A DNA stretch of 49,673 bases from NCBI GenBank assembly GCA_020024255.1, contig JAHHTX010000002.1, positions 1 to 49,673 on the forward strand. The letters are read 5' to 3'. The translations under genes and the position numbers were made by a program. The stretch is from Anaerotignum sp. (GTDB lineage Bacteria; Bacillota; Clostridia; Lachnospirales; Anaerotignaceae). Positions 41,791-49,579 of the stretch are shown here, piece by piece (position 1 is the stretch's first letter; every line of letters begins with the position of its first letter). Under the pieces are notes generated by a model that saw nothing but the letters and a program-made list of their open reading frames with translations, did not search any database and was not told the origin of the DNA.

Positions 41791-42641
41791 TTATCCTGCC
41801 GTCCTTTCCAAATTGCCCGTTTTCTTTTTCCGGTATTTCCCTGACGGGAAAGCATATTTTTCAGCTGTTCCGCAGTCAAATCACGATAGAGAACACCGCC
41901 CTTTGCCACGGAAATTTTTCCCGTTTCCTCGGAAACAACAATGACATAAGCATCGGAAACCTCGCTGGCACCAATGGCTGCTCTGTGCCTTGTGCCCAAA
42001 TCCATGCTGATCTCATTGCTGTCCGTCAAAGGAAGAAAACAGGTTGCCGCCGCCACACGGTTGTTGCGGATAATTACCGCACCGTCATGGAGGGGCGTAT
42101 TATGTTCAAATATATTGATTAAAAGCTGACTGGAAACCACAGCATCAATGGGAATCCCTGTCCGCTGCAAATCCCCAAGAGGCACTTCCTGCTCCATGAG
42201 AATCAACGCACCTGTTTTCACTGCGCCCATTTTTTCCACAGCCTTTACCATTTCGTCTACAGTTCTTGCAGCTGCCTTACTGTTTGCTGCATTATCCCCT
42301 TTTGTAAAATAGGAAAAAAAACGTCCCTTTCCCAGCTGTTCCAATGCCTTTCGCATTTCCGGCTGAAACACAATGAGGAGTGCAATAATCCCCACATTGA
42401 TGGTATTGGACAATATCCAAATAATGGTATTTAACTTCAGCAAGGCTGCCATAACAGCCAGTGCAAATATAACAAGAATACCTTTAAACAGTACCCACGC
42501 CCTTGTTTCTTTAATCCAAAAAATCACCTTATAAATGATATAAGCAACAATCAGGATATCCAAAACGTCCGTCATGCCAATGGAAGGCTTTACAAACTCG
42601 GTAATACCAAGACTGTCAAAAAATCCATCAAAAAAACCCAT
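41787..42641 (-). CDS. cdaA: Diadenylate cyclase CdaA
   Basis: A 284-aa membrane enzyme making the second messenger c-di-AMP from two ATP. Three N-terminal helices (about 20-95) precede the DisA_N catalytic domain. The DGAVIIRNN motif (about 182-190) and GTRHRAAIG motif (about 215-223) are exact. It leads the cdaA-cdaR-glmM operon, which controls potassium/turgor and wall homeostasis. GAAGGTG precedes the ATG. The upstream gap contains no recognised riboswitch. Confidence 0.96.
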   Translation of the reverse strand: MGFFDGFFDSLGITEFVKPSIGMTDVLDILIVAYIIYKVIFWIKETRAWVLFKGILVIFALAVMAALLKLNTIIWILSNTINVGIIALLIVFQPEMRKALEQLGKGRFFSYFTKGDNAANSKAAARTVDEMVKAVEKMGAVKTGALILMEQEVPLGDLQRTGIPIDAVVSSQLLINIFEHNTPLHDGAVIIRNNRVAAATCFLPLTDSNEISMDLGTRHRAAIGASEVSDAYVIVVSEETGKISVAKGGVLYRDLTAEQLKNMLSRQGNTGKRKRAIWKGRQDK

Positions 42642-42883
42642 CCTTCACACCTTCTTTTCAAAATCCCAAAGCTCGCAACACAGGCAGCTGCCGCATAACC
42701 ATAAGATTGCTCCCTGTTTTTTGGTAAATGCTTTCCCCAAATGGCACCTGCTTGGGCAAATCCATATTTCCTTTCAACTAGTATAGCATAAACTTGGTAA
42801 AATTGTTATGAAAACCGAAAGAAAATATGTCCTTTTCCTTACATTTTTAGAACAAATTCAAAAAAATCCTATTTATCAGCATA
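42642..42883. other. Gap upstream of cdaA
   Basis: About 240 bp without a gene. It must hold the cdaA promoter; TATACT on the minus strand (42780-42785) is a -10 candidate, but its -35 is poor. No ydaO-type c-di-AMP riboswitch features were recognised. Confidence 0.4.
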
Positions 42884-43106
42884 CCAAAAAAGTGATTTTT
42901 CTCCCTTTTGGAAAATGCGGAAGGGTTTGGGAAACGAAGAGTTTCCCAAATGGAATCCGCAGTGGGAATTTACTTCCCACGAGGAAAAGCAGAAGGTTCA
43001 AGGCTTTTTTGCCCTTGGAACTTCTGCTTTATTCTTCTGTCTGCTCGTCAAAGCCTTGCATGAAATCAGGCTTTGACGAAGGGGGGGCGACTTTGTCGAC
43101 ACCCTC
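42884..43106 (+). repeat. Dispersed hairpin repeat, copy R6 (full length)
   Basis: A 223-bp complete copy. Nested stem TGCGGA (42916-42921) / TCCGCA (42956-42961) encloses TTTGGGAAAC / GTTTCCCAAA (42926-42950). GTGGGAA / TTCCCAC spans 42962-42980. The GCAGAAGGTTCAAGG / CCTTGGAACTTCTGC hairpin lies around 42989-43028. CGTCAAAGCCT / AGGCTTTGACG spans 43046-43078. The right terminus is GGCGACTTTGTCGACACCCTC in two parts. This is the only copy located between two divergent genes. Confidence 0.93.
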
Positions 43107-43155
43107 ATTTTGTCATGTTATTTTTTATTTTTTCCTTTTCAGGGATATGTTCCTC

Positions 43156-43185
43156 TTTAAACCCATCAAGAGGTTATGGTATACT
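43156..43185 (+). promoter_or_regulatory. Promoter of the XRE gene
   Basis: TTTAAA, 18-nt spacer, TATACT, about 45 bp before the ATG. Confidence 0.5.
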
Positions 43186-43230
43186 AGGAGCATATTACAT
43201 TATATTTCATTCAGGTAAGGAGGTGCTTCT

Positions 43231-43581
43231 ATGGCGGAATTAAAAGACCGCATCAAACAATTACGAAAAGAAAAGGGGCTTACCCAAATTGCATTATCCG
43301 ATATGATACTTCATGGTAAAACAGCGGTATCCGTTTATGAATCCGGTACCAGAACGCCAATGATTGCTGACGCTATGCAGCTGGCTTCCATCTTTGATGT
43401 TTCTCTTGAGTATCTTACAGGAAGAAGCGATATTCGTGTTCCCTACAAACTGACAGAGGAAGATTTACAACAATGGGAAAAGCTGATGTCCTATCTCTCC
43501 GTTATGGACGAAAGAGATTTTCAACACGCTTCCGTATATGCAGAATGGCTGTTGGACAGGCAAAACAAAAATCAGCAATAA
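43231..43581 (+). CDS. XRE-family helix-turn-helix regulator
   Basis: A 116-aa DNA-binding protein. The N-terminal Cro/C1-type HTH (about residues 5-62: RIKQLRKEKGLTQIALSDM, then SVYESGTRTP and LASIFDVSLEYLTGRSD) matches chromosomal XRE regulators of Clostridia. The C-terminal 45 residues are helical (WEKLMSYLSVMDERDFQ) and may dimerise. TAAGGAGGTG sets the ATG. It is monocistronic. No toxin or phage partner adjoins it, so its targets are unknown. Confidence 0.9.
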   Translation: MAELKDRIKQLRKEKGLTQIALSDMILHGKTAVSVYESGTRTPMIADAMQLASIFDVSLEYLTGRSDIRVPYKLTEEDLQQWEKLMSYLSVMDERDFQHASVYAEWLLDRQNKNQQ

Positions 43582-43608
43582 ACATTCTCTTTTTTTCTGC
43601 AGGAAAAA

Positions 43609-43657
43609 GGGACTGCCGCTTTCTGTATATTGTACAAAAAACGGCAGTCTCTTTTTT
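43609..43657. terminator. Bidirectional terminator between the XRE and flavodiiron genes
   Basis: Stem GGGACTGCCG / CGGCAGTCTC with a long AT-rich loop. Runs of A upstream and T downstream serve both convergent genes. Confidence 0.8.
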
Positions 43658-43714
43658 ATTGCTTTTTATATGGAATAAATTTTGATTGGCACAGGTGATT
43701 TGTCAAAAGTTTCT

Positions 43715-46240
43715 TTACAGAAACAGTTTTCCAAAAGATGTTTTCTTGATCACCGCTTCAGTCATTTCCTTCATTTTGGAAACATCTCCAATAAGAATAA
43801 CGCCGCAAAGTGCATTATGACTAAAGTAGTATTTTTCCAATGTCATTTTATTATCATCACGGATTTCCATTGTCTTATAGACAACGTTTTCTCGTGTACC
43901 CACATCGCCAATGGCATACAGGGAAGTATTCATGGCTGATAAAGACATGCCCTGTATTTGTGGCAGATAAGGCAGGCTATCTCCGGCTGCATTTGCACCT
44001 GCAATACGACCCATTTCCATGGCTACAGGCCAGATTGCCATATTCACACCTTCATATTCTGCACAGTCACCACCTGCAAAAATATTGCTGTCTGTGGTCT
44101 GCATCTTATCGTTTACCATAACGGCACGGTTTGCAGCCAGTCCTGCATTTTCTGCCAGTTCCTTATTGGCACGAACACCTGTTGATATAATCACAATATC
44201 CGCAGGAATCTTTGTGCCGTCTTCCAATACCACATGTTCTGCTTTTTCGCCGCCTGTGATTTCTGCAATTTTTGCACCGGTCATCACATGAATACCATTC
44301 TTTTCTGCAATCTTTGCCAACAAATCTGCGGCAGATGTATCCAACTTGCCTTTCAAAAGATAAGGCAGTCCTTCCAAAACGGTAACTTCGATTTTTTCTT
44401 TTCTCAGTTCCCAAGCTGCTTCCAGACCCAAAACACCACCACCGATCACTACTGCGTGTTTTGCATGCAGAGCCATCTGGTTGATTTTTTCTACATCTGC
44501 AATGGTACGTACAGCGGTTACCCCTTCCAACTCTGCACCCTTGATGGGCGGAATAAAGCTGCGAGAACCAAGGGCATATACACACTTGTCATAAGGCAGT
44601 GCAGAACCGTCTTCCAAATAGATTTCCTTTTTGGTTGTATCCATAGATTTCACTTTGGTTTCCAGACGCAGGTCAATATTCTGTTCTCCATACCATATGC
44701 TGTCTTTACTTGCAATAGCACCGCCACTGATTGCACCGAACATATTCTTGGTTAACATAGGACGGTCGTAAGGCAGTTCTTTTTCATCGGAAAGCATGGT
44801 GATGGTTGCCGTACTATTTCTTTCTCTGATGGCTTTTGCTGCATTGAGTGCTGCCGTACCGCCACCCAAAATAACGAATTTTTCCAATGTATCCTGATGA
44901 TATGTCACTTCATCAATTTCCACATCAACAAAGTTTTCTCTGCCTACACCGCAGACAGGACAGGTATCCAAGGAAGAATCAAAGATTTCTCCGCATACCA
45001 AGCATTTTACCAGACCGCTTCTTGCACCGGATTTCTTGCTTTCCTTCTGGTTCAGCTTATCTGCAAAACGGTAGCCATAGTCATATGCTTCCAATAAATC
45101 GTTTTCGGAGGGTTTCAGTCTTACACTGAAACCGTCTACCACACGCATCTGAATCTGTTTCAATCTTTGGATAATATGCGGAACACCTTCGCCGCTCCAG
45201 CCATAGCTGCCAAAAGCACTCCCCAGTTTATTGCCGTGGATAGGCGGGAACATTGTTATGGTCAAATCCCAAATGGGTTTCAATGCTTCACCAAGGATAG
45301 TGGGTGTACCAAAGAGAATACCGTCTGCGGAATTGATTTCTCCCTGCACTTCTGCAACATCTGCTGTCACCATATCATACAGTTTGACTTCGATATTATC
45401 GTGTTCCCCAATTCCTTTTGCAATTTCTTCTGCCAGTTGTGCGGTATAGCCATATGCACTGACATAAGGGATAACAACTTTCTTTTTGTCTTCCTTTGGC
45501 ACACTGCACCATTCTTCATAAATATCATAAAGTTCTTCCAGATGGCTGTCCAATACAGGGCCATGTCCGGGGCAAATCATGTCAATGTCCATTTTTCGTA
45601 CAGCTGCCAATGCGTTTGTCATATAAGGCTGTTTGAAGGGACCAAGGATATTATCAAAATAGTATTTTGTTGCACGAAGATACCCTTCTGTATCGGTTAC
45701 TGTGCTGCGAAGAATACCCTCATGGGCATAGTGAGAGCCAAAAGAATCACAAGTCACAAGCACCTTATCTTCTTCGATATACGTATACATGGTGTCAGGC
45801 CAATGGAGATTTGGGAATACATGGAAATGCAATGTCTTGTTTCCAATTTTCAGTTCATCTCCATCTTTTACTGCAATGCTATAAAAATCGCCGTTTACAA
45901 TCTGCTTCAAAAAGCCGATTGCCGTTGCCGTTGCCACAACCTTGGCTCTGGGACAGATGTCCAGAATGCCTTTGATACTGCCCACATGGTCAGGTTCTGT
46001 ATGGCTGACTACAATATAGTCAATGGTTGCTACATCTACAATCTGGGACAGTGTTTCCAGATAATCGTCAAAGAATTTTGCTTTTGCTGTTTCAAACAAA
46101 ACAGTCTTGTTCCCGCACTTCAAAACATAAGAGTTATAGGTTGTACCAAACTCTGTCATCATAATAATATCAAAAACTTTCAAGTCTTTATCCAATACAC
46201 CTGTCCAATAAAAATCGGGTTTTAACTGCAATGCCTTCAT
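43715..46240 (-). CDS. Class F flavodiiron protein: flavodiiron-rubredoxin-NADH:rubredoxin oxidoreductase fusion
   Basis: An 841-aa soluble O2 (or NO) reductase carrying its own electron chain. Residues 1-250 are a metallo-beta-lactamase diiron domain with all ligands (HTEPDH, H in NLHWPD, D in TCDSFGSHY, H in CPGHG). About 255-400 is a flavodoxin (FMN) domain. About 410-435 is a short-spaced rubredoxin, CLVC and CPVC only 10 residues apart. About 455-841 is a pyridine-nucleotide-disulfide-type FAD oxidoreductase (ILGGGTAALNAAKAI, VVIGGGVLGLEAAWEL, IFAGGDCAEY). This order is the known class F flavodiiron protein. AAAGGAGG sets the ATG. It sits with desulfoferrodoxin and rubrerythrin. Confidence 0.95.
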   Translation of the reverse strand: MKALQLKPDFYWTGVLDKDLKVFDIIMMTEFGTTYNSYVLKCGNKTVLFETAKAKFFDDYLETLSQIVDVATIDYIVVSHTEPDHVGSIKGILDICPRAKVVATATAIGFLKQIVNGDFYSIAVKDGDELKIGNKTLHFHVFPNLHWPDTMYTYIEEDKVLVTCDSFGSHYAHEGILRSTVTDTEGYLRATKYYFDNILGPFKQPYMTNALAAVRKMDIDMICPGHGPVLDSHLEELYDIYEEWCSVPKEDKKKVVIPYVSAYGYTAQLAEEIAKGIGEHDNIEVKLYDMVTADVAEVQGEINSADGILFGTPTILGEALKPIWDLTITMFPPIHGNKLGSAFGSYGWSGEGVPHIIQRLKQIQMRVVDGFSVRLKPSENDLLEAYDYGYRFADKLNQKESKKSGARSGLVKCLVCGEIFDSSLDTCPVCGVGRENFVDVEIDEVTYHQDTLEKFVILGGGTAALNAAKAIRERNSTATITMLSDEKELPYDRPMLTKNMFGAISGGAIASKDSIWYGEQNIDLRLETKVKSMDTTKKEIYLEDGSALPYDKCVYALGSRSFIPPIKGAELEGVTAVRTIADVEKINQMALHAKHAVVIGGGVLGLEAAWELRKEKIEVTVLEGLPYLLKGKLDTSAADLLAKIAEKNGIHVMTGAKIAEITGGEKAEHVVLEDGTKIPADIVIISTGVRANKELAENAGLAANRAVMVNDKMQTTDSNIFAGGDCAEYEGVNMAIWPVAMEMGRIAGANAAGDSLPYLPQIQGMSLSAMNTSLYAIGDVGTRENVVYKTMEIRDDNKMTLEKYYFSHNALCGVILIGDVSKMKEMTEAVIKKTSFGKLFL

Positions 46241-46283
46241 CTTTTTTCCTCCTTTATCCTTTTTGGCTTCCCCTGCCATCACC

Positions 46284-46328
46284 TAAAAAAAGCTGCCTGC
46301 AATGCTCCTTTTTGCATTGCAGACAGCA
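46284..46328 (-). terminator. Terminator of desulfoferrodoxin
   Basis: Minus strand GCTG-T-CTGCAATGC / GCATTGCAG-G-CAGC, loop, TTTTTTT. Since it lies between dfx and the flavodiiron gene, the two are separate units or linked by read-through. Confidence 0.85.
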
Positions 46329-46386
46329 GCAATTACGTTTATCGTCGAATCGTTCTGATTACGTTCTGATTATTTTATGGGTTTTC

Positions 46387-46770
46387 TTACAGTTCTGCTT
46401 TCCAAAGGCCATGGAGATTACAGTATTCGTAAGCTGCCACGGCTTTTTCGCCGTCAGCCAGAGCAAAAACTGCTTCAGGTTCTCCTGTATGGGGCAGATA
46501 TTTAATCTGACCACCCTCTGTGGTTTCCAGATAAATCCAGGAAATGTGGTGTTCGTCCTGCATAGGATGTGTTACTTCACCAACTTTTACCACTACTTTG
46601 CTGCCTTCCACTGAAACTACAGGCACATGTTTTTCCCCTGCTCCATCTGTTGTATTGGGTACAAGTTCCTTCATGTCTTCCCCACAACAAACAGTGGATA
46701 CGCCTTTATCCTCTATCATGGTGATGATATTTTTGCAATGTTCACAAGTAAAAAATCTTATTTTGTTCAT
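46387..46770 (-). CDS. dfx: Desulfoferrodoxin (superoxide reductase)
   Basis: A 127-aa iron protein reducing superoxide to H2O2 without releasing O2. The N-terminal desulforedoxin domain has the Fe(Cys)4 set CEHC (about 9-12) and CC (about 28-29). The catalytic Fe(His)4(Cys) site uses EKHVP, THPM, EHHI and CNLHGLW. Having both centres makes it a two-iron desulfoferrodoxin. AAGGAGG sets the ATG. It is divergent from a Crp-family regulator gene, which is a candidate controller. Confidence 0.95.
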   Translation of the reverse strand: MNKIRFFTCEHCKNIITMIEDKGVSTVCCGEDMKELVPNTTDGAGEKHVPVVSVEGSKVVVKVGEVTHPMQDEHHISWIYLETTEGGQIKYLPHTGEPEAVFALADGEKAVAAYEYCNLHGLWKAEL

Positions 46771-46918
46771 ACTAAATCCTCCTTCATACAATCAAATTTT
46801 TCCATATAAAATATGCTTATTAAACACTTTGGTTCATTCTATTTTGTTTCATCTGTTTTTGTTTTATACTTCTTTACTTTTATTTATCTCTATGCTACCA
46901 TAAGAACAGAAAATATGA

Positions 46919-46934
46919 TGTTGCATTTGCAACA
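46919..46934. promoter_or_regulatory. TGTTGCA-TT-TGCAACA palindrome before the Crp-family gene
   Basis: Perfect 7+2+7 palindrome 16 bp before the regulator start codon, in the dfx-crp divergent gap. The size suits a Crp/Fnr dimer, but the sequence differs from the Crp (TGTGA) and Fnr (TTGAT) consensus half sites. Candidate autoregulatory operator. Confidence 0.45.
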
Positions 46935-46950
46935 GAAAGAAGGTTTTTTT

Positions 46951-47601
46951 ATGAATCTTTTGGAAAACCCTCTATTTACGGGTGTTTCCGGTGAGGAACT
47001 GACGGAAATGGTGCATTGTTTTGAAATGGAGCAGAAACAATTTACAGAAAAAGAAGAAATTCCTTCCAAAGACAAAATCGGTATTCTGCTTTCCGGCTGT
47101 GTATCGCTAAACCGTCTGAATATTGATGGCAGTCTGGATATGCTGGAATATATGGAGGACGGCGGTATATTCGGTACATACTTTTCCATGGCAGTGGGCA
47201 TAGACGATATGCTTATCCAGTGTGAAAAGGATTGCACAGTCATTTTTATCCATACCTGCCACATTACAAAGCGGTGCAGCCGTGCCTGTCATCATCACAG
47301 TATCGTGGTAGAAAATCTCTTAAACCTGATGACGGAAAAGGTACAACAGCTGAGTGAAAAAGTGGAAATTTTAAGCCATCGTTCCATACGGAACAAACTG
47401 CTCTGTTATCTGTATCTTCAACAGAAAAAGGAACATTGCAATCCTTTTGTGCTGCCTTTTTCCCAAAGTTCCCTTGCCAACTATCTTTGCGTTGACCGCA
47501 GTGCCATGTCAAGGGAGATAAAGAAAATGCGAAACGAAGGGATTCTTTCTGTAAACGGGCGGAATATCACCCTTCTAACGGATTTTGCCAAAACGACCTG
47601 A
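46951..47601 (+). CDS. Crp/Fnr-family transcriptional regulator
   Basis: A 216-aa regulator with a cyclic-nucleotide-binding-like beta barrel (about 15-115), a dimerisation helix and a C-terminal winged helix (SQSSLANYLCVDRSAMSREI, about 168-187). A Cys/His cluster, CHITKRCSRACHHH (about 107-120), occurs where clostridial members often have a conserved C..AC.FH segment. It could sense metal or redox state; this is inference. The ATG at 46951 follows AAGAAGG; a longer frame from 46813 lacks a site. Its end overlaps maf by 35 bp tail to tail. Confidence 0.9.
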   Translation: MNLLENPLFTGVSGEELTEMVHCFEMEQKQFTEKEEIPSKDKIGILLSGCVSLNRLNIDGSLDMLEYMEDGGIFGTYFSMAVGIDDMLIQCEKDCTVIFIHTCHITKRCSRACHHHSIVVENLLNLMTEKVQQLSEKVEILSHRSIRNKLLCYLYLQQKKEHCNPFVLPFSQSSLANYLCVDRSAMSREIKKMRNEGILSVNGRNITLLTDFAKTT

Positions 47602-48187
47602 TGGAAACACCGGCTTTCTTTAAGGCACAGTACAGTGCAGAAAGGGGCAGTCCCACAACCGCATTGTAATCCCCTTCCACACGCTCCACAAGAAATGCAC
47701 CTTTTCCCTGTATGCCATATGCCCCTGCTTTATCCATAGGCTCGCCTGTGGCAATATAGGCATGGATTTCTTCTTCCGTCAGTGTGCGGAAAAACACGTC
47801 TGTTGCCACAGCTTCCACATGACGAAAAAGCGTCCCTTCTTTTTCTTCCAAAAGGGCAAATCCTGTATATACCGTATGTTTTTTACCGGAAAGACTTAGG
47901 AGCATGGAAAAGGCTTCCCCCTCGTCCTTTGGCTTATGGAAAATGCGGTTTTCCTGTGCCACCACCGTATCTGCACCAAGTACAAAGATATGTGGCTCTT
48001 TTTGCTTCTGCAAAACCGCCTTTGCCTTTGCCTCTGCCAAAAGACATACGGTTTCTTTGGGCGATGATACGTCATGGGCAATACGTCTTTCCTCTACTTC
48101 TGCCGTTTCCACTGTAAAGGTAATCCCCAACTGGGAAAGCAATTCTTTTCTCCTTGGGGATGCAGATGCCAATATAATTTTTTGCAT
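47567..48187 (-). CDS. maf: Maf-family nucleotide pyrophosphatase
   Basis: A 206-aa house-cleaning enzyme hydrolysing dTTP, UTP or modified nucleotides; Maf also affects septum formation when overproduced in Bacillus. The signature LASASPRRKELLSQLG (about 6-21), LGADTVVAQ (about 69-77) and DKAGAYGIQGKGAFLVERVEGDYNAVVGLP in two adjoining parts are intact. GAGGTG precedes the ATG. Its last 35 bp overlap the end of the convergent Crp-family gene. Confidence 0.95.
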   Translation of the reverse strand: MQKIILASASPRRKELLSQLGITFTVETAEVEERRIAHDVSSPKETVCLLAEAKAKAVLQKQKEPHIFVLGADTVVAQENRIFHKPKDEGEAFSMLLSLSGKKHTVYTGFALLEEKEGTLFRHVEAVATDVFFRTLTEEEIHAYIATGEPMDKAGAYGIQGKGAFLVERVEGDYNAVVGLPLSALYCALKKAGVSIRSFWQNPLEG

Positions 48188-48229
48188 AATACACCTCTTT
48201 TTTTCCGAACTTCATTTAACCATACACCA

Positions 48230-48251
48230 AAAGGCACCCTTTCGGATGCCT
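48230..48251 (-). terminator. Terminator 3' of rubrerythrin and repeat R7
   Basis: Minus strand AGGCATCC-GAAA-GGGTGCCT: an 8-bp stem closed by a GAAA tetraloop, followed by TTTT. It abuts repeat R7. Confidence 0.75.
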
Positions 48252-48346
48252 GATGGTGCCGACAAAGTCGCCCCCCTTTGGTCAAAGCCTCATTGCATTC
48301 AAGGCTTTGACCAGAAGACAGAGGGATAAAAACGATTTTGCCTACA
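48252..48346 (-). repeat. Dispersed hairpin repeat, copy R7 (95-bp internal deletion form)
   Basis: Keeps both termini: GGTGCCGACAAAGTCG at one side and GATTTTGCCTACAG at the other, plus the GGTCAAAGCCT / AGGCTTTGACC hairpin with compensatory G/C changes. All central hairpins are absent. It lies 3' of rubrerythrin. Confidence 0.88.
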
Positions 48347-48370
48347 GTTTTTTCGTATCTTTTTTGTATC

Positions 48371-48910
48371 TTAGTAATTCTGTGCCAGAAGCTGGAAGTA
48401 CGCCTGAGGATGTGCACATACGGGACATACGCCGGGAGCCTGTTTGCCAACGTGGATATGACCACAGTTTGCACACTGCCAAATCATGTCGCCATCTCTG
48501 GAGAATACCAAACCGCCTTCTACATTTTCCAAAAGCTTGCGGTATCTTTCTTCATGTTCTTTTTCGATTTTGCCTACTGCTTCAAACAGATATGCAATTC
48601 TGTCGAAACCTTCTTCTCTTGCTTCTTTTGCGAATGTTGCATACATATCTGTCCATTCGTAGTTTTCACCGTTTGCCGCATCTAACAGGTTTTCTGTTGT
48701 TGTGGGAATATCCCCATCGTGCAAAAGTTTGAACCAAATCTTTGCGTGTTCTTTTTCGTTGTTTGCAGTTTCGGTAAAGAGGGCTGCAATCTGTTCATAG
48801 CCTTCCTTCTTTGCCTTACTTGCATAGTAAGTATACTTGTTTCTTGCTTGGGATTCCCCTGCAAATGCTGTCTGTAAATTTTGTTCTGTTCTTGATCCTT
48901 TTAATTCCAT
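48371..48910 (-). CDS. rbr: Rubrerythrin
   Basis: A 179-aa peroxide-scavenging diiron protein of anaerobes. The ferritin-like four-helix domain (about 1-140) shows the glutamates and histidines of the iron site (FAGESQARNKY, ANNEKEHAKIW, AREEGFDRIA, KIEKEHEERY). A C-terminal rubredoxin domain has CANC and CPVC (about 147-168). The ATG at 48910 is 8 nt after GGGAGG; a TTG two codons earlier is less likely. A strong promoter and a 9+2+9 palindromic operator precede it. Confidence 0.96.
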   Translation of the reverse strand: MELKGSRTEQNLQTAFAGESQARNKYTYYASKAKKEGYEQIAALFTETANNEKEHAKIWFKLLHDGDIPTTTENLLDAANGENYEWTDMYATFAKEAREEGFDRIAYLFEAVGKIEKEHEERYRKLLENVEGGLVFSRDGDMIWQCANCGHIHVGKQAPGVCPVCAHPQAYFQLLAQNY

Positions 48911-48959
48911 AATCAAAACCTCCCATATAAATTATTCCAATCAAAGATTTAATATATTG

Positions 48960-48979
48960 TTATTATCAAATGATAATAA
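48960..48979. promoter_or_regulatory. PerR/Fur-like operator of rubrerythrin
   Basis: Perfect palindrome with arms TTATTATCA and TGATAATAA and an AA centre. It resembles PerR (TTATAATnATTATAA) and Fur (GATAAT repeats) boxes and lies just downstream of the predicted rbr transcription start, a repressing position. PerR control of rubrerythrin is known in Clostridium. Confidence 0.72.
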
Positions 48980-48996
48980 TTCTTATTTATGAGTTT

Positions 48997-49024
48997 ATTA
49001 TAACAAAAAGTTGGAAAATGTCAA
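48997..49024 (-). promoter_or_regulatory. Promoter of rubrerythrin
   Basis: Minus strand TTGACA, 16-nt spacer, TATAAT. Confidence 0.75.
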
Positions 49025-49074
49025 GCCTTTTTTTCTCTCTTTTTTCAAAACAGGAAAATTTCCTGCAAAATGCC

Positions 49075-49104
49075 GTGACACTGCCTTTTTCCCTATGGTA
49101 TACT
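49075..49104 (+). promoter_or_regulatory. Promoter of the last gene
   Basis: GTGACA, 18-nt spacer, TATACT, 39 bp before the ATG. Confidence 0.5.
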
Positions 49105-49143
49105 TTCATCAAAAGAAACCACAGGCAGCAAAGGAGGAAAGCT

Positions 49144-49545
49144 ATGGAGCACATAAAAGAACAGCTTTTGCACACCGTCACCGAAATCGTCAATGCCATT
49201 GCCCATGACACCTACGAAAAATTGGAAACATTGGCAGAACTTTCCGAAAATTGGCAGGGAGAGAACGGGGATACAGCCATAAAGGATTTACGGCAATTTA
49301 TCACCACCAATTACAACGGCTGGGCAGAAGACGAGGGAAAGCCCTATATCATCGACACATTTACAGAAGAAAACTGTTCGGAAGACTGGGAAACCGTTGC
49401 CGAAGAGCTGCAAAACACAGGCACAGGCAGCATGACTTACGATTTAATGACAACAGACAGGGATTTGGATTATTTTTGGCTGGAGTTTGACTTTACCTTG
49501 ACCAATGACAACCGCATCACCACCATATTGGACATCAATTTTTAA
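49144..49545 (+). CDS. Hypothetical acidic protein, 133 aa
   Basis: An unrecognised soluble protein, rich in Asp, Glu and Thr, without signal peptide or membrane helix. The first 45 residues are helical (MEHIKEQLLHTVTEIVNAIA); the remainder looks mixed alpha/beta, ending TNDNRITTILDINF. A perfect AAAGGAGG site precedes the ATG, and a promoter lies just upstream, so it is very likely expressed. It is divergent from rubrerythrin. No function is proposed. Confidence 0.8.
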   Translation: MEHIKEQLLHTVTEIVNAIAHDTYEKLETLAELSENWQGENGDTAIKDLRQFITTNYNGWAEDEGKPYIIDTFTEENCSEDWETVAEELQNTGTGSMTYDLMTTDRDLDYFWLEFDFTLTNDNRITTILDINF

Positions 49546-49549
49546 AAAA

Positions 49550-49575
49550 AGGAGTGTATTTCGATATACACTCCT
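49550..49575 (-). terminator. Hairpin after the last gene, oriented for minus-strand transcripts
   Basis: AGGAGTGTAT / ATACACTCCT stem with a 6-nt loop. On the minus strand it is followed by TTTTTTT, so it best fits a gene entering from beyond the right edge. It may also protect the plus-strand 3' end. Confidence 0.65.
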
Positions 49576-49579
49576 CAGC

